From positions 1 through 64,000 of the forward strand of contig CANGIP010000012.1 of the NCBI GenBank assembly GCA_947454105.1: a DNA stretch of 64,000 nucleotides. The letters run 5' to 3'. The number at the start of each line of letters is the position of its first letter. Position 1 is the stretch's first letter. The DNA comes from Actinomycetota bacterium (lineage in GTDB: Bacteria > Actinomycetota > Acidimicrobiia > Acidimicrobiales > Ilumatobacteraceae). Below the pieces are notes generated by a model that had not been told where the DNA came from, made no database searches, and saw only the letters and a list, made by a program, of their open reading frames with translations. The position numbers and the translations under genes are program-made. Shown here in pieces: positions 52,239-61,329 of the stretch.

Positions 52239-53416
52239 CGTCTACTGAATCGCTGATTGATCGTCGCCAGTTGGCGTACATCGCGTCGCAAGCCGCCGAT
52301 GCGCGTCTCAACGTTGAACTCGAAACCGAGGGCATGACTCTCAACATCGGACCGCAGCACCCCGCAACTCACGGTACGTTGCGCATCATTGCTCACCTTG
52401 ATGGTGAACAAGTGGTGTGGGCCGAACCGTCGTGCGGCTACATGCACCGAGGTTACGAAAAACTCACCGAAGTTCGTACGTACCCACAAGTGACCTCACT
52501 CGTGAACCGCATCGACTGGCTCGGAAGTTTTGCCAATGAAGTGCCGTTCATTTTGGCTGCTGAAAAGTTGATGGGAATTGAAGCACCGCCGCGTGCTCAG
52601 TGGATTCGCACCATTTTGTTTGAGTTGTCGCGTATTGCCAACGTGTCGTTGTTCTTGGGTGACCTTGGTGTGCAACTGGGTGCTGTGACTCCAGTATTCA
52701 TGGCGTTCCGCGATCGCGAACATGTTCTGAACTTGATTGAAGCAACAACGGGTGGACGTTTCCACCCCAACTTCGACCGCATTGGTGGACTCAAGGACGA
52801 TCTGCCCGCTGGCTTCATTGATGAAACCCGCGCAGTCATGAAGACCCTGCGTAACTTCTGTACCGAAATGGAAGATCTGTTGTTCGGCAACGAAATCTTC
52901 CAGAGTCGTACTCGCGGAATCGGAGTGATTCCAAAAGACATCGCCATGCAGTACGGCTTGTCGGGTGCCAACTTGCGCGCGAGTGGTGTTGATTGGGACT
53001 TGCGTCGCGATCAGTCGCTTCCCATGGCTTGGGACAAGGTCGACTGGAAAGTTTGGACTCACCCTGATGGCGACAGTTTTGCTCGCTGCTGGATTCGTCT
53101 GCAAGAAGTTCGCGAATCAACGCTCATTGTTGATCAGTTACTGAACAACATCCCGTCGGGTCCGGTGATGGCAAAGGTGCCGCGCATCATCAAGGTGCCC
53201 GAAGGCGAAGCTTGGGTATCAACCGAAAACCCACTCGGCGAAATGGGTTACTACGTCGTGAGCAAGGGCGACCTCGGTCCCTTCCGTACCAAGATTCGTT
53301 CAGCAAGTTTCAACAACATTTCGATCGTGCCGTGGATCTTGAAGGGTGTCTATGTTCCAGACATCATCACGATCCTCGCGTCGCTGTACTTCATTCTCGG
53401 AGATATCGATCGATGA
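52235..53416 (+). CDS. nuoD2: complex I subunit D, second cluster, with Tyr-to-Trp quinone-site change
   Basis: A 393-aa 49-kDa subunit. The quinone-binding His is kept (GPQHPATHGTLR, H46), but the partner Tyr, in a -RxDY- context 49 residues later in NuoD and in the bovine protein (Tyr108), is Trp here (NRIDWLG, W95, codon 52517-52519). The C-terminal core AWVSTENPLGEMGYYVVSKG and ILGDIDR end are normal. Spacing between the His and this position is identical in both copies, so the alignment is firm. This suggests altered quinone binding in the second complex. Confidence 0.95.
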   Translation: MTSTESLIDRRQLAYIASQAADARLNVELETEGMTLNIGPQHPATHGTLRIIAHLDGEQVVWAEPSCGYMHRGYEKLTEVRTYPQVTSLVNRIDWLGSFANEVPFILAAEKLMGIEAPPRAQWIRTILFELSRIANVSLFLGDLGVQLGAVTPVFMAFRDREHVLNLIEATTGGRFHPNFDRIGGLKDDLPAGFIDETRAVMKTLRNFCTEMEDLLFGNEIFQSRTRGIGVIPKDIAMQYGLSGANLRASGVDWDLRRDQSLPMAWDKVDWKVWTHPDGDSFARCWIRLQEVRESTLIVDQLLNNIPSGPVMAKVPRIIKVPEGEAWVSTENPLGEMGYYVVSKGDLGPFRTKIRSASFNNISIVPWILKGVYVPDIITILASLYFILGDIDR

Positions 53417-54468
53417 ACGCTTTGCTTGCCGCCGATCTGCCGTACTGGGTGCAGTCGTTGCTGCGCGTCCTTGGTGGACTCGTCGCTGTTCTGTTGCCCG
53501 CCGGCACCATCGTGTACTTGTTCTTGTTCAAGATGATGTCGTTCATGCAGAGTCGTCTCGGACCGATGGAAGCTGGTCCCTACGGTTCAATGCAATTGTT
53601 TGCCGAAGTTGGCAAGTGGTTGCAGAAAGAAGACATCACACCAGCGCGTGCTGATCGGACTATTTTCAAGATTGCGCCGCTCGTCGTTTTGGCGAGCACA
53701 TTCTTGTTAGTCGCAGTTGTTCCGTTTGGTCCCGATGCCTGGTTCACCAACTTCGAAGCTGGCGTGTTTTACATGTTGGCCGTTTCGTCGGTGAGCGTGC
53801 TCGGTATTTTGATCGCAGGTTGGTCAAGTGCCAACAAGTATTCGTTGCTCGGTGGTTTGCGTGCTGCTGGTCAGTTGATCGCTTACGAACTTCCGATGGT
53901 GCTTGCCGTCATTGGTGTCATCATTCAGGCCGGCACGATGAACTTGCAGGGAATTGTTGTTGCGCAGAACGGCGGCGAGATTTTTGGTTGGAACGGGTTA
54001 GGTAATCCGTACATCCTCACGCAGTTCACGGGCTTCATCATTTTCATGATCGCGGTTCAAGCAGAACTCACCCAGACTCCTTTCGACATGCCGATCGCCG
54101 AATCAGAACTCGTGTCTGGTTACATGACCGAGTATTCGGGTTTCCGATTCTTGACGTTCTTTATTGCCGAATTCGCCACTGCTGGTGTGTTCTCACTGAT
54201 TGCCTCGGTCTTGTTCCTTGGTGGTTGGGGAGTCCCCTTCGCATGGTTCGACTGGAAGAGCATCGACGACATCTCTGATTGGATGAATGTTGTCGGACCA
54301 CTCATCATGTTTACGAAGATGATGGTTTTGGCCTTCGTCATCATGTGGGTGCGTTTCAGTTACCCACGTTTCCGTGAAGACCAACTGCAGCGTTTTGCGT
54401 GGAAGGTTCTCATTCCGATTTCATTGGTGAACATTATGATCACCGCGATCTTGAAGGTGGCTTTCTGA
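53413..54468 (+). CDS. nuoH2: complex I subunit H, second cluster, divergent loop
   Basis: A 351-aa eight-helix subunit. At the cytosolic loop after helix 1 the canonical ERK of NuoH ([14 protein letters not shown]) aligns with LFK here ([14 protein letters not shown], residues 38-51), so the conserved Glu-Arg pair lining the quinone entry is gone. In the later loop, EAEQEL becomes IAESEL, losing one conserved Glu. [11 protein letters not shown] and [15 protein letters not shown] are otherwise family-like. ATG 53413 overlaps the nuoD2 stop. Confidence 0.94.
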   Translation: MNALLAADLPYWVQSLLRVLGGLVAVLLPAGTIVYLFLFKMMSFMQSRLGPMEAGPYGSMQLFAEVGKWLQKEDITPARADRTIFKIAPLVVLASTFLLVAVVPFGPDAWFTNFEAGVFYMLAVSSVSVLGILIAGWSSANKYSLLGGLRAAGQLIAYELPMVLAVIGVIIQAGTMNLQGIVVAQNGGEIFGWNGLGNPYILTQFTGFIIFMIAVQAELTQTPFDMPIAESELVSGYMTEYSGFRFLTFFIAEFATAGVFSLIASVLFLGGWGVPFAWFDWKSIDDISDWMNVVGPLIMFTKMMVLAFVIMWVRFSYPRFREDQLQRFAWKVLIPISLVNIMITAILKVAF

Positions 54469-54959
54469 TGCCCAAGGTCCCTGGTCTCTTGAAAGGTCTC
54501 GGCGTCACGCTGAACACCTTGAAGCGCACCGCTATTGATGGTGCGAACACCGTGCAGTATCCGCACGAAAAAGAAGCCCCACCGATTCGTGCTCGTGGCG
54601 TAATCGCGTTGCACGAAGGCAACTGCACCTCATGCATGTTGTGCGTTCGTTCGTGCCCCGACTGGTGTATCTACATCGAAGGTCACAAAGAAATGGCACC
54701 GCCTCGCCGTGCCGGTGGCAAGCCGCGTCAGGTCAACAAGCTCGATCGTTTCGACATTGACTACGCACTCTGCATGTACTGCGGTATTTGCGTTGAAGTG
54801 TGTCCGTTTGATGCTTTGTTCTGGAGCCCCGAATACGAATACAGCGAACCCAAGATTGCCGACTTGTTGCATGACAAGGCCAAGTTGAGTGAGTGGATGG
54901 AAACTGTTCCCGAAGCACCGGCTCTCGAAGCTGGCGCCGAAAAGAAGGGTAAGAAGTAA
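54468..54959 (+). CDS. nuoI2: complex I subunit I, second cluster
   Basis: A 163-aa subunit with two 4Fe-4S motifs, [15 protein letters not shown] and [12 protein letters not shown]. With NuoE, F and G absent, these clusters would be the entry point for electrons, perhaps from a ferredoxin, as NdhI is in chloroplast-type NDH. The C-terminal tail is rich in Glu, Ala and Lys. ATG 54468 overlaps the nuoH2 stop. Confidence 0.95.
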   Translation: MPKVPGLLKGLGVTLNTLKRTAIDGANTVQYPHEKEAPPIRARGVIALHEGNCTSCMLCVRSCPDWCIYIEGHKEMAPPRRAGGKPRQVNKLDRFDIDYALCMYCGICVEVCPFDALFWSPEYEYSEPKIADLLHDKAKLSEWMETVPEAPALEAGAEKKGKK

Positions 54960-55480
54960 TGATCGCGGCCGATCTTCTTGTTGCCCAGAACGTGGGCTTC
55001 GGCATCATCTCGTTATTGATGATTGTTGCCGCGTTGCGCGTCGTCACCGTGAAGAATGTGGTGCATGCCGCGTTGTGGCTCGTCATTGTTTTGTCGGGTG
55101 CCGCTGCGCAGTACTTGTTGCTGTCGGCCGAGTTCGTGGCTATTACACAAATCTTGGTGTACGTCGGTGCCGTGATGGTTCTGTTCTTGTTTGGCACGAT
55201 GCTCACCCGAGCACGTATTGGTGCCGAATCAGATCTCAACAACAAGAACTGGGCGCTCGGTATCCCCGTCGCACTTTTAATGTTGGGCGTGATGTCGTAC
55301 GTGATTATTGATGGCTTCGGTAGCGAACGCCTCATCGAGAATCCGGGTGACATGACTCAGGTTCCGGTTCAGGTCATTAGTGATGACATCTTCGGACCGT
55401 ACTTGTTGCCTTTCTGGGCGTTGTCGTTTGTATTACTCGTCGCCGTCATTGGTGCCATCGTCTTGGCGCGGAAAGACTGA
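54959..55480 (+). CDS. nuoJ2: complex I subunit J, second cluster
   Basis: A 173-aa five-helix membrane subunit: the YFLAxTQ-like helix reads FVAITQILVYVGAVMVLFLFGTML, with Tyr-Val-Gly-Ala in place of the Tyr-Ala-Gly-Ala of NuoJ. The loop before the last helix is short, followed by FWALSFVLLVAVIGAIVLAR. It shares one base with nuoI2 and is followed by nuoK2 after 10 bp. Confidence 0.93.
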   Translation: MIAADLLVAQNVGFGIISLLMIVAALRVVTVKNVVHAALWLVIVLSGAAAQYLLLSAEFVAITQILVYVGAVMVLFLFGTMLTRARIGAESDLNNKNWALGIPVALLMLGVMSYVIIDGFGSERLIENPGDMTQVPVQVISDDIFGPYLLPFWALSFVLLVAVIGAIVLARKD

Positions 55481-55490
55481 GAGGCCGACC

Positions 55491-55790
55491 ATGTTGACTA
55501 CTCAATTCCTTCTTTTAGGTGCCGTGCTGTTTTGCATCGGCGTTTATGGCGTGCTTGCACGCAAGAACGCCGTGATGGTGTTGATGTCGATCGAACTCAT
55601 TTTGAACTCGGTCAATATCAACCTGTTGGCCTTTTCAGTTCGCCACGGTTCAGTTGATGGCAACACATTTGCGTTGTACATCATCGCCATCGCTGCTGCT
55701 GAAGTCGGTGTGGGCTTGGCCCTCGTGCTCTTGATTTATCGCAACCGTCGCACAATTGCGCTCGATGACTTGTCAGAGATGAAGGGCTAA
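55491..55790 (+). CDS. nuoK2: complex I subunit K, second cluster
   Basis: A 99-aa three-helix subunit; conserved Glu in VLMSIELILNSVNINLLAF and AIAAAEVGVGLALVLLIY. ATG 55491 follows GAGG in the spacer after nuoJ2. nuoL2 begins 3 bp downstream. Sequence length is standard for the family. Confidence 0.95.
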   Translation: MLTTQFLLLGAVLFCIGVYGVLARKNAVMVLMSIELILNSVNINLLAFSVRHGSVDGNTFALYIIAIAAAEVGVGLALVLLIYRNRRTIALDDLSEMKG

Positions 55791-55793
55791 CCG

Positions 55794-58190
55794 ATGCTGG
55801 CTCACGAAATGACCTCAGAAGTTCTGGCTTCATCGGGCTGGTTCTTAGACCACGCTTGGTTGATCCCGATCATCCCAGCTGTTGCGTTCGTCCTCATCAT
55901 CTTCTTTGGCAAGAAGTTGCCCATGAAGGGCAGCGAACTTGGCGTGTTGTCAATGCTCACATCACTGGCCTTTGCTGGTGGCGCTGCGTGGCAGTGGATT
56001 CAACGAGTGAACAGCGTCGTCGACGGTGCACACGAAGCTGTCGCTGAAGGTGCTCATCATGTGGCGCCGTTTGTTTCGCCGGTCATTCACGAATGGACCT
56101 GGTGGCAAAGTGGTGGATTCCATTTTGGTATCGGTCAACACATTGATGGTTTAGCCCTCACCCTTTTGGTGGTCGTGGCGTTCATTTCAAGCCTCGTGCA
56201 GATCTACTCGCTCGAATACTTGCGTGGCGATCGTCGTTACACGCATTTCTTCGCTGCGCTGACATTGTTCTCGGCCGGCATGTTGTGCATGGTTCTGGCT
56301 CCCAACATGGTGCAGTTGATTCTTGGTTGGGAAATCATGGGTCTGTGCTCGTTCATGTTGATCGGTCACTGGTGGGAAGAAGAAGCCAACTCGCGAGCAG
56401 CGCTCAAAGCTTTCTTCACTGTGCGTGTTGGTGACATGGGCTTGCTCATCGGAACTGCCATCTTGTTCTTCTCGGCTAATAGTTGGACCCAAAAGAATCT
56501 CGGTGTTTCTGGTTTCAACATCAGTGGTTTGTCAGCTTGGGCCATGTCGGGTCAAGCAAGCCATAGTGCTCTCACATGGGGTGCCGTTGCTCTGTTCGTA
56601 GCCTGTATCGGCAAGAGCGGTCAGTTCCCATTGCATACGTGGTTGCCCGACGCCATGGCCGGACCGACACCAGTCAGTTCTCTGTTGCACTCGAGCACCA
56701 TGGTTGTCGCCGGCGTGTTCTTGGTCGCTCGTCTGTACCCGGTGTTCTGGGAAGGCATGAAGATCGGTGACACCAACATCAACTTCATTGTTCTCATTGG
56801 CGGTATCACCATCGTGATCGCAGCACTTTTGGCATTCGTTCAACACGACATCAAAAAGGTGTTGGCGTATTCAACGGTGTCGCAGTTGGGTTACATGATG
56901 ATGGGTCTTGGTGCCGGCGCTTGGTTGCCCGCAGTGTTCCACATCTTCACCCACGCATTCTTTAAAGCATGTTTGTTCTTGTCCGCTGGTTCAGTGAGCC
57001 ACTCAGGTTCGCATCACTCGTTCGACATGAAGAAAGACATGGGTGGTTTGGCCAAGAAGATGCCCATTACCGCCACCACATGGATCATCTCAACTTTGGC
57101 TTTGGCTGGCGTGTTCCCATTGGCTGGTTTCTTCTCGAAAGACGAGATCATCGACAACGTTGGACATAACGGTTACAACGCGTTCATGATCGTTGGTTTG
57201 AGTGGTGCGTTCTTGACTGCTGCGTACATGACTCGCGCGACCTACCTGACTTTCTTTGGTAAGGCTCGCGGCGCAGCTGCGGGCGAACATCATGATGAAC
57301 ACGATGCGCATGCCGATGCTCACGATTCTCATGACGCCCACGCAACCCAGAATGCACACGACTCGCATGATGCTCATGGCGCACACGATGTTGCTCATGG
57401 TCCTCACGAAAGTCCGAAGCTCATCACGATTCCGTTGATGATTCTTGCGGCGTTGGCGTTAGTTGCTGGATTGTCGAACGCAACTCCCTTTGGCGAAAAC
57501 TGGGAACGCTTCAAGAAGTACGTTGAACCAAGTGCCGAGTATGTTGCGATCGAAGGAACCATGGCTTCTGGTCCGGGCGAGGCTGTTGTTGTCCCCGCTC
57601 AGAATGTGTCGTCAGAAGAAGCAGTAGCCGAAGAAGGTTGCGCGGTCGTTGCACCCGAAGCCGGCATGGCTTGTTACTTCCCAACGATTCACCATGCGCC
57701 CTTCAAGTGGTCAAAGGCTGCACTGTCCCTCATCATCGTGGCGTTTGGTTTGTTGTCAAGCTGGATGTTCTGCGTGCAGTACTACACGCGTCGTAACAAG
57801 CGCCTTGTTGGTCTCACCGAGCGCAGCAAAGTGTTGCGCGGTGGTTACACCTTCTTGTGGAACAAGTACTACCTCGATGCCTTATACGAAAAGGTCATCG
57901 TTCGTTCGATTGCACACCCAATCGCAGCTGCTGCGTATTGGGTGAATCAAAACATTCTTGACGGCATCGTAAATGGTGTTGGCAAGGTTTCCCGCCGGGT
58001 GGCCGGTTGGGTCTATCGAAATATCGATCAGCGCGTCGTCGACGGCGCGGTGAACGGCTCGGGCGCCGCAGCCCGGGGCACAGGCGGAGCATTGCGCCCA
58101 GTGCAGTCGGGCAAGGTCAATCAATACGGAGCGCTGCTGTTTGCTGCGGCCGCCATCGGCGCTCTCATACTCGTCATCATCAACACCTGA
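55794..58190 (+). CDS. nuoL2: complex I subunit L, second cluster, with His/Asp-rich insert
   Basis: A 798-aa antiporter-like subunit, about 160 residues longer than NuoL. Core motifs: LILGWEIMGLCSFMLIGHWW, CIGKSGQFPLHTWLPDAMAGPTP and DIKKVLAYSTVSQLGYMM. Extra length comes from an N-terminal His-containing loop (around AVAEGAHHVAPF) and a cytosolic or outer low-complexity insert of about 45 residues (57286-57414) in which His and Asp dominate (repeated DAHDSHDAH), plus an Ala/Glu loop with two Cys. The lateral helix ending with DQRVVDGAVNGSG is present. The insert might bind metal ions. Confidence 0.94.
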   Translation: MLAHEMTSEVLASSGWFLDHAWLIPIIPAVAFVLIIFFGKKLPMKGSELGVLSMLTSLAFAGGAAWQWIQRVNSVVDGAHEAVAEGAHHVAPFVSPVIHEWTWWQSGGFHFGIGQHIDGLALTLLVVVAFISSLVQIYSLEYLRGDRRYTHFFAALTLFSAGMLCMVLAPNMVQLILGWEIMGLCSFMLIGHWWEEEANSRAALKAFFTVRVGDMGLLIGTAILFFSANSWTQKNLGVSGFNISGLSAWAMSGQASHSALTWGAVALFVACIGKSGQFPLHTWLPDAMAGPTPVSSLLHSSTMVVAGVFLVARLYPVFWEGMKIGDTNINFIVLIGGITIVIAALLAFVQHDIKKVLAYSTVSQLGYMMMGLGAGAWLPAVFHIFTHAFFKACLFLSAGSVSHSGSHHSFDMKKDMGGLAKKMPITATTWIISTLALAGVFPLAGFFSKDEIIDNVGHNGYNAFMIVGLSGAFLTAAYMTRATYLTFFGKARGAAAGEHHDEHDAHADAHDSHDAHATQNAHDSHDAHGAHDVAHGPHESPKLITIPLMILAALALVAGLSNATPFGENWERFKKYVEPSAEYVAIEGTMASGPGEAVVVPAQNVSSEEAVAEEGCAVVAPEAGMACYFPTIHHAPFKWSKAALSLIIVAFGLLSSWMFCVQYYTRRNKRLVGLTERSKVLRGGYTFLWNKYYLDALYEKVIVRSIAHPIAAAAYWVNQNILDGIVNGVGKVSRRVAGWVYRNIDQRVVDGAVNGSGAAARGTGGALRPVQSGKVNQYGALLFAAAAIGALILVIINT

Positions 58191-58203
58191 GGAGCAATAC
58201 GGC

Positions 58204-59808
58204 ATGGACGTACTCCAAAATTCAAACTGGGTGCTCAGCGTTGGCACTTTCTTGCCGCTAGTCGGCGTGATTGTCATGTTGTTCATCCCCAAGGCAGAAG
58301 AAGAGCTCCACAAGTTGGTAGCTCTTGTGACCGCGCTCGCAACCTTGGGAGTGGGTATCTACACACTCACCCAGTTCGACTTCAGTCAAGCCGGCAAGTT
58401 GCAGTTCTTCGCGAACGCCGAGTGGATCAAAGTCATTTCCAGTAACTACACGATTGGTCTCGATGGAATGAGCTTGCCGCTCTACTTCTTGTCGATGGTG
58501 GTCACGGTGCTGGTGATGGTTTATTCGTGGAACCACGTTCCGTCACCGGGTAACCCGAAGGCATTCCTCATCTTGATGCTCATCTTGCAGACAGGTATGG
58601 CCGGAACTTTCATCTCACAAGACCTCATCTTGTTCTTCGTGTTCTTCGAAGTGGTGTTGTTGCCGATGTACTTCATGATTGGTGTGTGGGGTGGCGAAAA
58701 TCGTCAGTACGCATCGCTCAAGTTCTTCTTGTACACGATGTTCGGTTCGGCTCTCATGCTCGTTGCATTCATCGCGTTGTTCTACAAAGTTCGTGGTCAA
58801 CTGCCGGCTGGTGTCGAGCCGTCGTTCTCGATTCCACAACTTGCTGAATACGGTGGATTGCTTGGACGTTCGGCACAGATCTGGATCTTTGGTGGAATGT
58901 TTGTCGGCTTTGCCGTCAAGGTTCCGATGTTCCCATTCCACACATGGTTGCCCGATGCTCACACACAAGCCCCAACCCAAGGTTCAGTTATCTTGGCTGC
59001 AATTTTGTTGAAGCTCGGTACCTACGGTTTCGTGCGCATCGCAATTCCGATTCTTCCCACTGCTGCTAAAGAATGGGCACCTTGGATCGGCCTTCTCGCC
59101 GTCATCGGAATTATCTACGGTGCGCTTGGTTGTTTGGCGCAAACCGACATGAAGCGATTGATTGCTTTCTCATCAGTTGCTCACATGGGATTTGTGATGT
59201 TGGGTATTTCAACACTTACTCCAATGGGCTTCAACGCCGCCATCTTCGGAATGGTTGCTCACGGTCTCATCACCGGCATGTTGTTCTTTGTTGCCGGCTC
59301 AGTGAAGGATCGTTATCACACACTCGAAATCGCACGACTTGGTGGCATGCTCAAGCAGATGCCTCGTCTCGGTTGGATCTTGGGCTTCTGTGCGATGGCG
59401 TCACTTGGTTTGCCAGGTCTTGCCGGATTCTGGGGTGAGTTCCCCGCGATCTTGTCGACGTACTCTCCAGCTAAGGGTTTGTCTGAAGGAACTTTCCGTG
59501 TGTACATGGTGATTGCTGCACTCGGCACCGTTCTTGCTGCTGCGTACTTGTTGTGGCTGTTCCAGCGCACCGCCTTTGGTGAACCCAAGGCAGAATTTGC
59601 TGGTGCATCACATGATGATCACGGTCATGGTCATGCTGATCACGGTCACGACGATCACAGCAGCGACATTCATGATGTGAATGTTTTCGAATGGATTGCT
59701 TGGACTCCGTTCTTGTTGGCCATTGTTGTCTTCGGTGTGTATCCGCAGCTGATGTTCAAGATCATCGATCCGGCAGTGCATGTGGCCTTGAAGGCATTCG
59801 GAGGCTGA
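58204..59808 (+). CDS. nuoM2: complex I subunit M, second cluster, with His-rich loop
   Basis: A 534-aa antiporter-like subunit. Motifs: LFFVFFEVVLLPMYFMIGVWG, VKVPMFPFHTWLPDAHTQAPTQGSV and DMKRLIAFSSVAHMGFVMLG. Before the last helix lies a His/Asp-rich loop (HDDHGHGHADHGHDDH) absent from NuoM, parallel to the insert in NuoL2. ATG 58204 is used, with GAGGAG upstream in the nuoL2 stop region. nuoN2 follows after 3 bp. Confidence 0.95.
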   Translation: MDVLQNSNWVLSVGTFLPLVGVIVMLFIPKAEEELHKLVALVTALATLGVGIYTLTQFDFSQAGKLQFFANAEWIKVISSNYTIGLDGMSLPLYFLSMVVTVLVMVYSWNHVPSPGNPKAFLILMLILQTGMAGTFISQDLILFFVFFEVVLLPMYFMIGVWGGENRQYASLKFFLYTMFGSALMLVAFIALFYKVRGQLPAGVEPSFSIPQLAEYGGLLGRSAQIWIFGGMFVGFAVKVPMFPFHTWLPDAHTQAPTQGSVILAAILLKLGTYGFVRIAIPILPTAAKEWAPWIGLLAVIGIIYGALGCLAQTDMKRLIAFSSVAHMGFVMLGISTLTPMGFNAAIFGMVAHGLITGMLFFVAGSVKDRYHTLEIARLGGMLKQMPRLGWILGFCAMASLGLPGLAGFWGEFPAILSTYSPAKGLSEGTFRVYMVIAALGTVLAAAYLLWLFQRTAFGEPKAEFAGASHDDHGHGHADHGHDDHSSDIHDVNVFEWIAWTPFLLAIVVFGVYPQLMFKIIDPAVHVALKAFGG

Positions 59809-59811
59809 TTC

Positions 59812-61329
59812 GTGCTTTCTTCGATCCTCGCTCAGATTCCGTGGCAGTCACCGTCTGTCGACTACCACGCCATCGCGCCCGAGATCGTGTTGGCTGGTGG
59901 CATATGCCTCATCATTCTTGTTGATCTGTTCACCAGTGAAAGCAAGAAATGGATTACCGCAACACTGACCGGCTTTGTGATGTTGGCAGCTTTAGTGCCG
60001 GTGCTCACTTTGGCAGTGAGTGATGTCAATGTGCGATCACTATTTGATGGTCGCTATGTCATTGACGAGTTTGCGCTGACGTTGAAAGCACTGTTTTTAA
60101 TCGCTGGATATGTTGTGGTGTTGCTTTCGCAAAACCATGTTGAAGAAGGCGACTACTACCAAGGTGAATACTTCACGTTGTTGCTGACCTCAGTGACCGG
60201 AATGGTGATGATGGCCTCAAGTCGCGACTTGGTGAGCATCTTTGTTGCACTCGAAATGCTCAGCATCCCGGCCTACATGTTGGCTGCCTGGCGCAAGCGT
60301 GACCGCAAGAGTAACGAAGCGGGTGTCAAGTACTACCTACTCGGTGTTTTCGCTTCAGCAATCATGTTGTACGGCATGAGCTTGCTGTACGGCGTGACCG
60401 GAAGTACTTTGCTCAGCGAAATTGGTCGTCAGCTAACAGTTGAAGGCAAGTTTGGTGGAGTGCAAGCCCTTGCCATCACCTTTGTCATTGTTGGTTTTGC
60501 CTTCAAAGTTTCAGCTGTTCCGTTCCACACGTGGGCACCCGATACTTACGAAGGTGCACCGACACCGGTGACTGCGTTCTTGTCGGTGGCCAGTAAGGCC
60601 GCTGGATTTGTTGCGCTCGTGACACTCATTTATGTAGGCTTCCCGCAGGCAAAAGATGTGTGGCAACCATTCATCTGGGTGCTCGCCGCCGTCACGATGA
60701 CGATGGGCAACTTGGTTGCGTTACGTCAGACCAACATCATTCGTATGTTGGCCTACTCGAGTATCAGCCAGGGCGGATTTATCTTGATGCCACTTGCAGT
60801 TGCCGGAACTGGCGATGCCGCCGGACCCGCATTGCAGTCGGTTGTTGTCTATCTGATTGTGTACGCCGCGATGAACCTCGGAATGTTTGCTGTTGTCATC
60901 GCCGCCTCACGCACAACGCGTAGTGGTGAGATCAGTAGCTTCGGTGGCTTGTTCTCGTACGCGCCTGGTCTTGGTGTATTGATGACAATCTTCTTGGCAT
61001 CGTTGGCTGGTATTCCACCGCTCGGTGGTTGGATTGCTAAGTTCACCGCTTTCCGTGCAGTTCTTGAAGCTGGCGGCGGTTGGGGTTATGGCATCGCAGT
61101 GATCGGTGCCATCAACTCGGTGATCGCATTCGGTTACTACGGCAGCATTATGCGAGAAATCTGGATGAAGCCCGCACCGAATGGCGAAACATCAGCGGTG
61201 AAGACACCAAGTTCGTTGATTGCAGCCATGGTTATCACAACTGCGGGAACCATCGTGTTTGGTGTGTTGCCAGGTGTGGTGTTGCGTTTCGGCGATTTGG
61301 CCGATCTCACCGGTGCCTTCGGCCGCTGA
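59812..61329 (+). CDS. nuoN2: complex I subunit N, second cluster
   Basis: A 505-aa antiporter-like subunit. Motifs: SIFVALEMLSIPAYMLAAW, KVSAVPFHTWAPDTYEGAPTPVTAFLS and NIIRMLAYSSISQGGFIL. In NuoN the matching third motif reads DVKRMLAYSS, so a conserved basic residue (Lys) is Ile here. GTG 59812 starts the frame. The 3' end overlaps the methyltransferase gene by 17 bp. Confidence 0.94.
   Translation: MLSSILAQIPWQSPSVDYHAIAPEIVLAGGICLIILVDLFTSESKKWITATLTGFVMLAALVPVLTLAVSDVNVRSLFDGRYVIDEFALTLKALFLIAGYVVVLLSQNHVEEGDYYQGEYFTLLLTSVTGMVMMASSRDLVSIFVALEMLSIPAYMLAAWRKRDRKSNEAGVKYYLLGVFASAIMLYGMSLLYGVTGSTLLSEIGRQLTVEGKFGGVQALAITFVIVGFAFKVSAVPFHTWAPDTYEGAPTPVTAFLSVASKAAGFVALVTLIYVGFPQAKDVWQPFIWVLAAVTMTMGNLVALRQTNIIRMLAYSSISQGGFILMPLAVAGTGDAAGPALQSVVVYLIVYAAMNLGMFAVVIAASRTTRSGEISSFGGLFSYAPGLGVLMTIFLASLAGIPPLGGWIAKFTAFRAVLEAGGGWGYGIAVIGAINSVIAFGYYGSIMREIWMKPAPNGETSAVKTPSSLIAAMVITTAGTIVFGVLPGVVLRFGDLADLTGAFGR

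Noticed and set aside
57286..57414. Tandem repeat or CRISPR-like array
   Set aside because: The near-repeats are codons for a His/Asp/Ala-rich protein segment in frame with nuoL2; spacing is irregular and there are no spacers.
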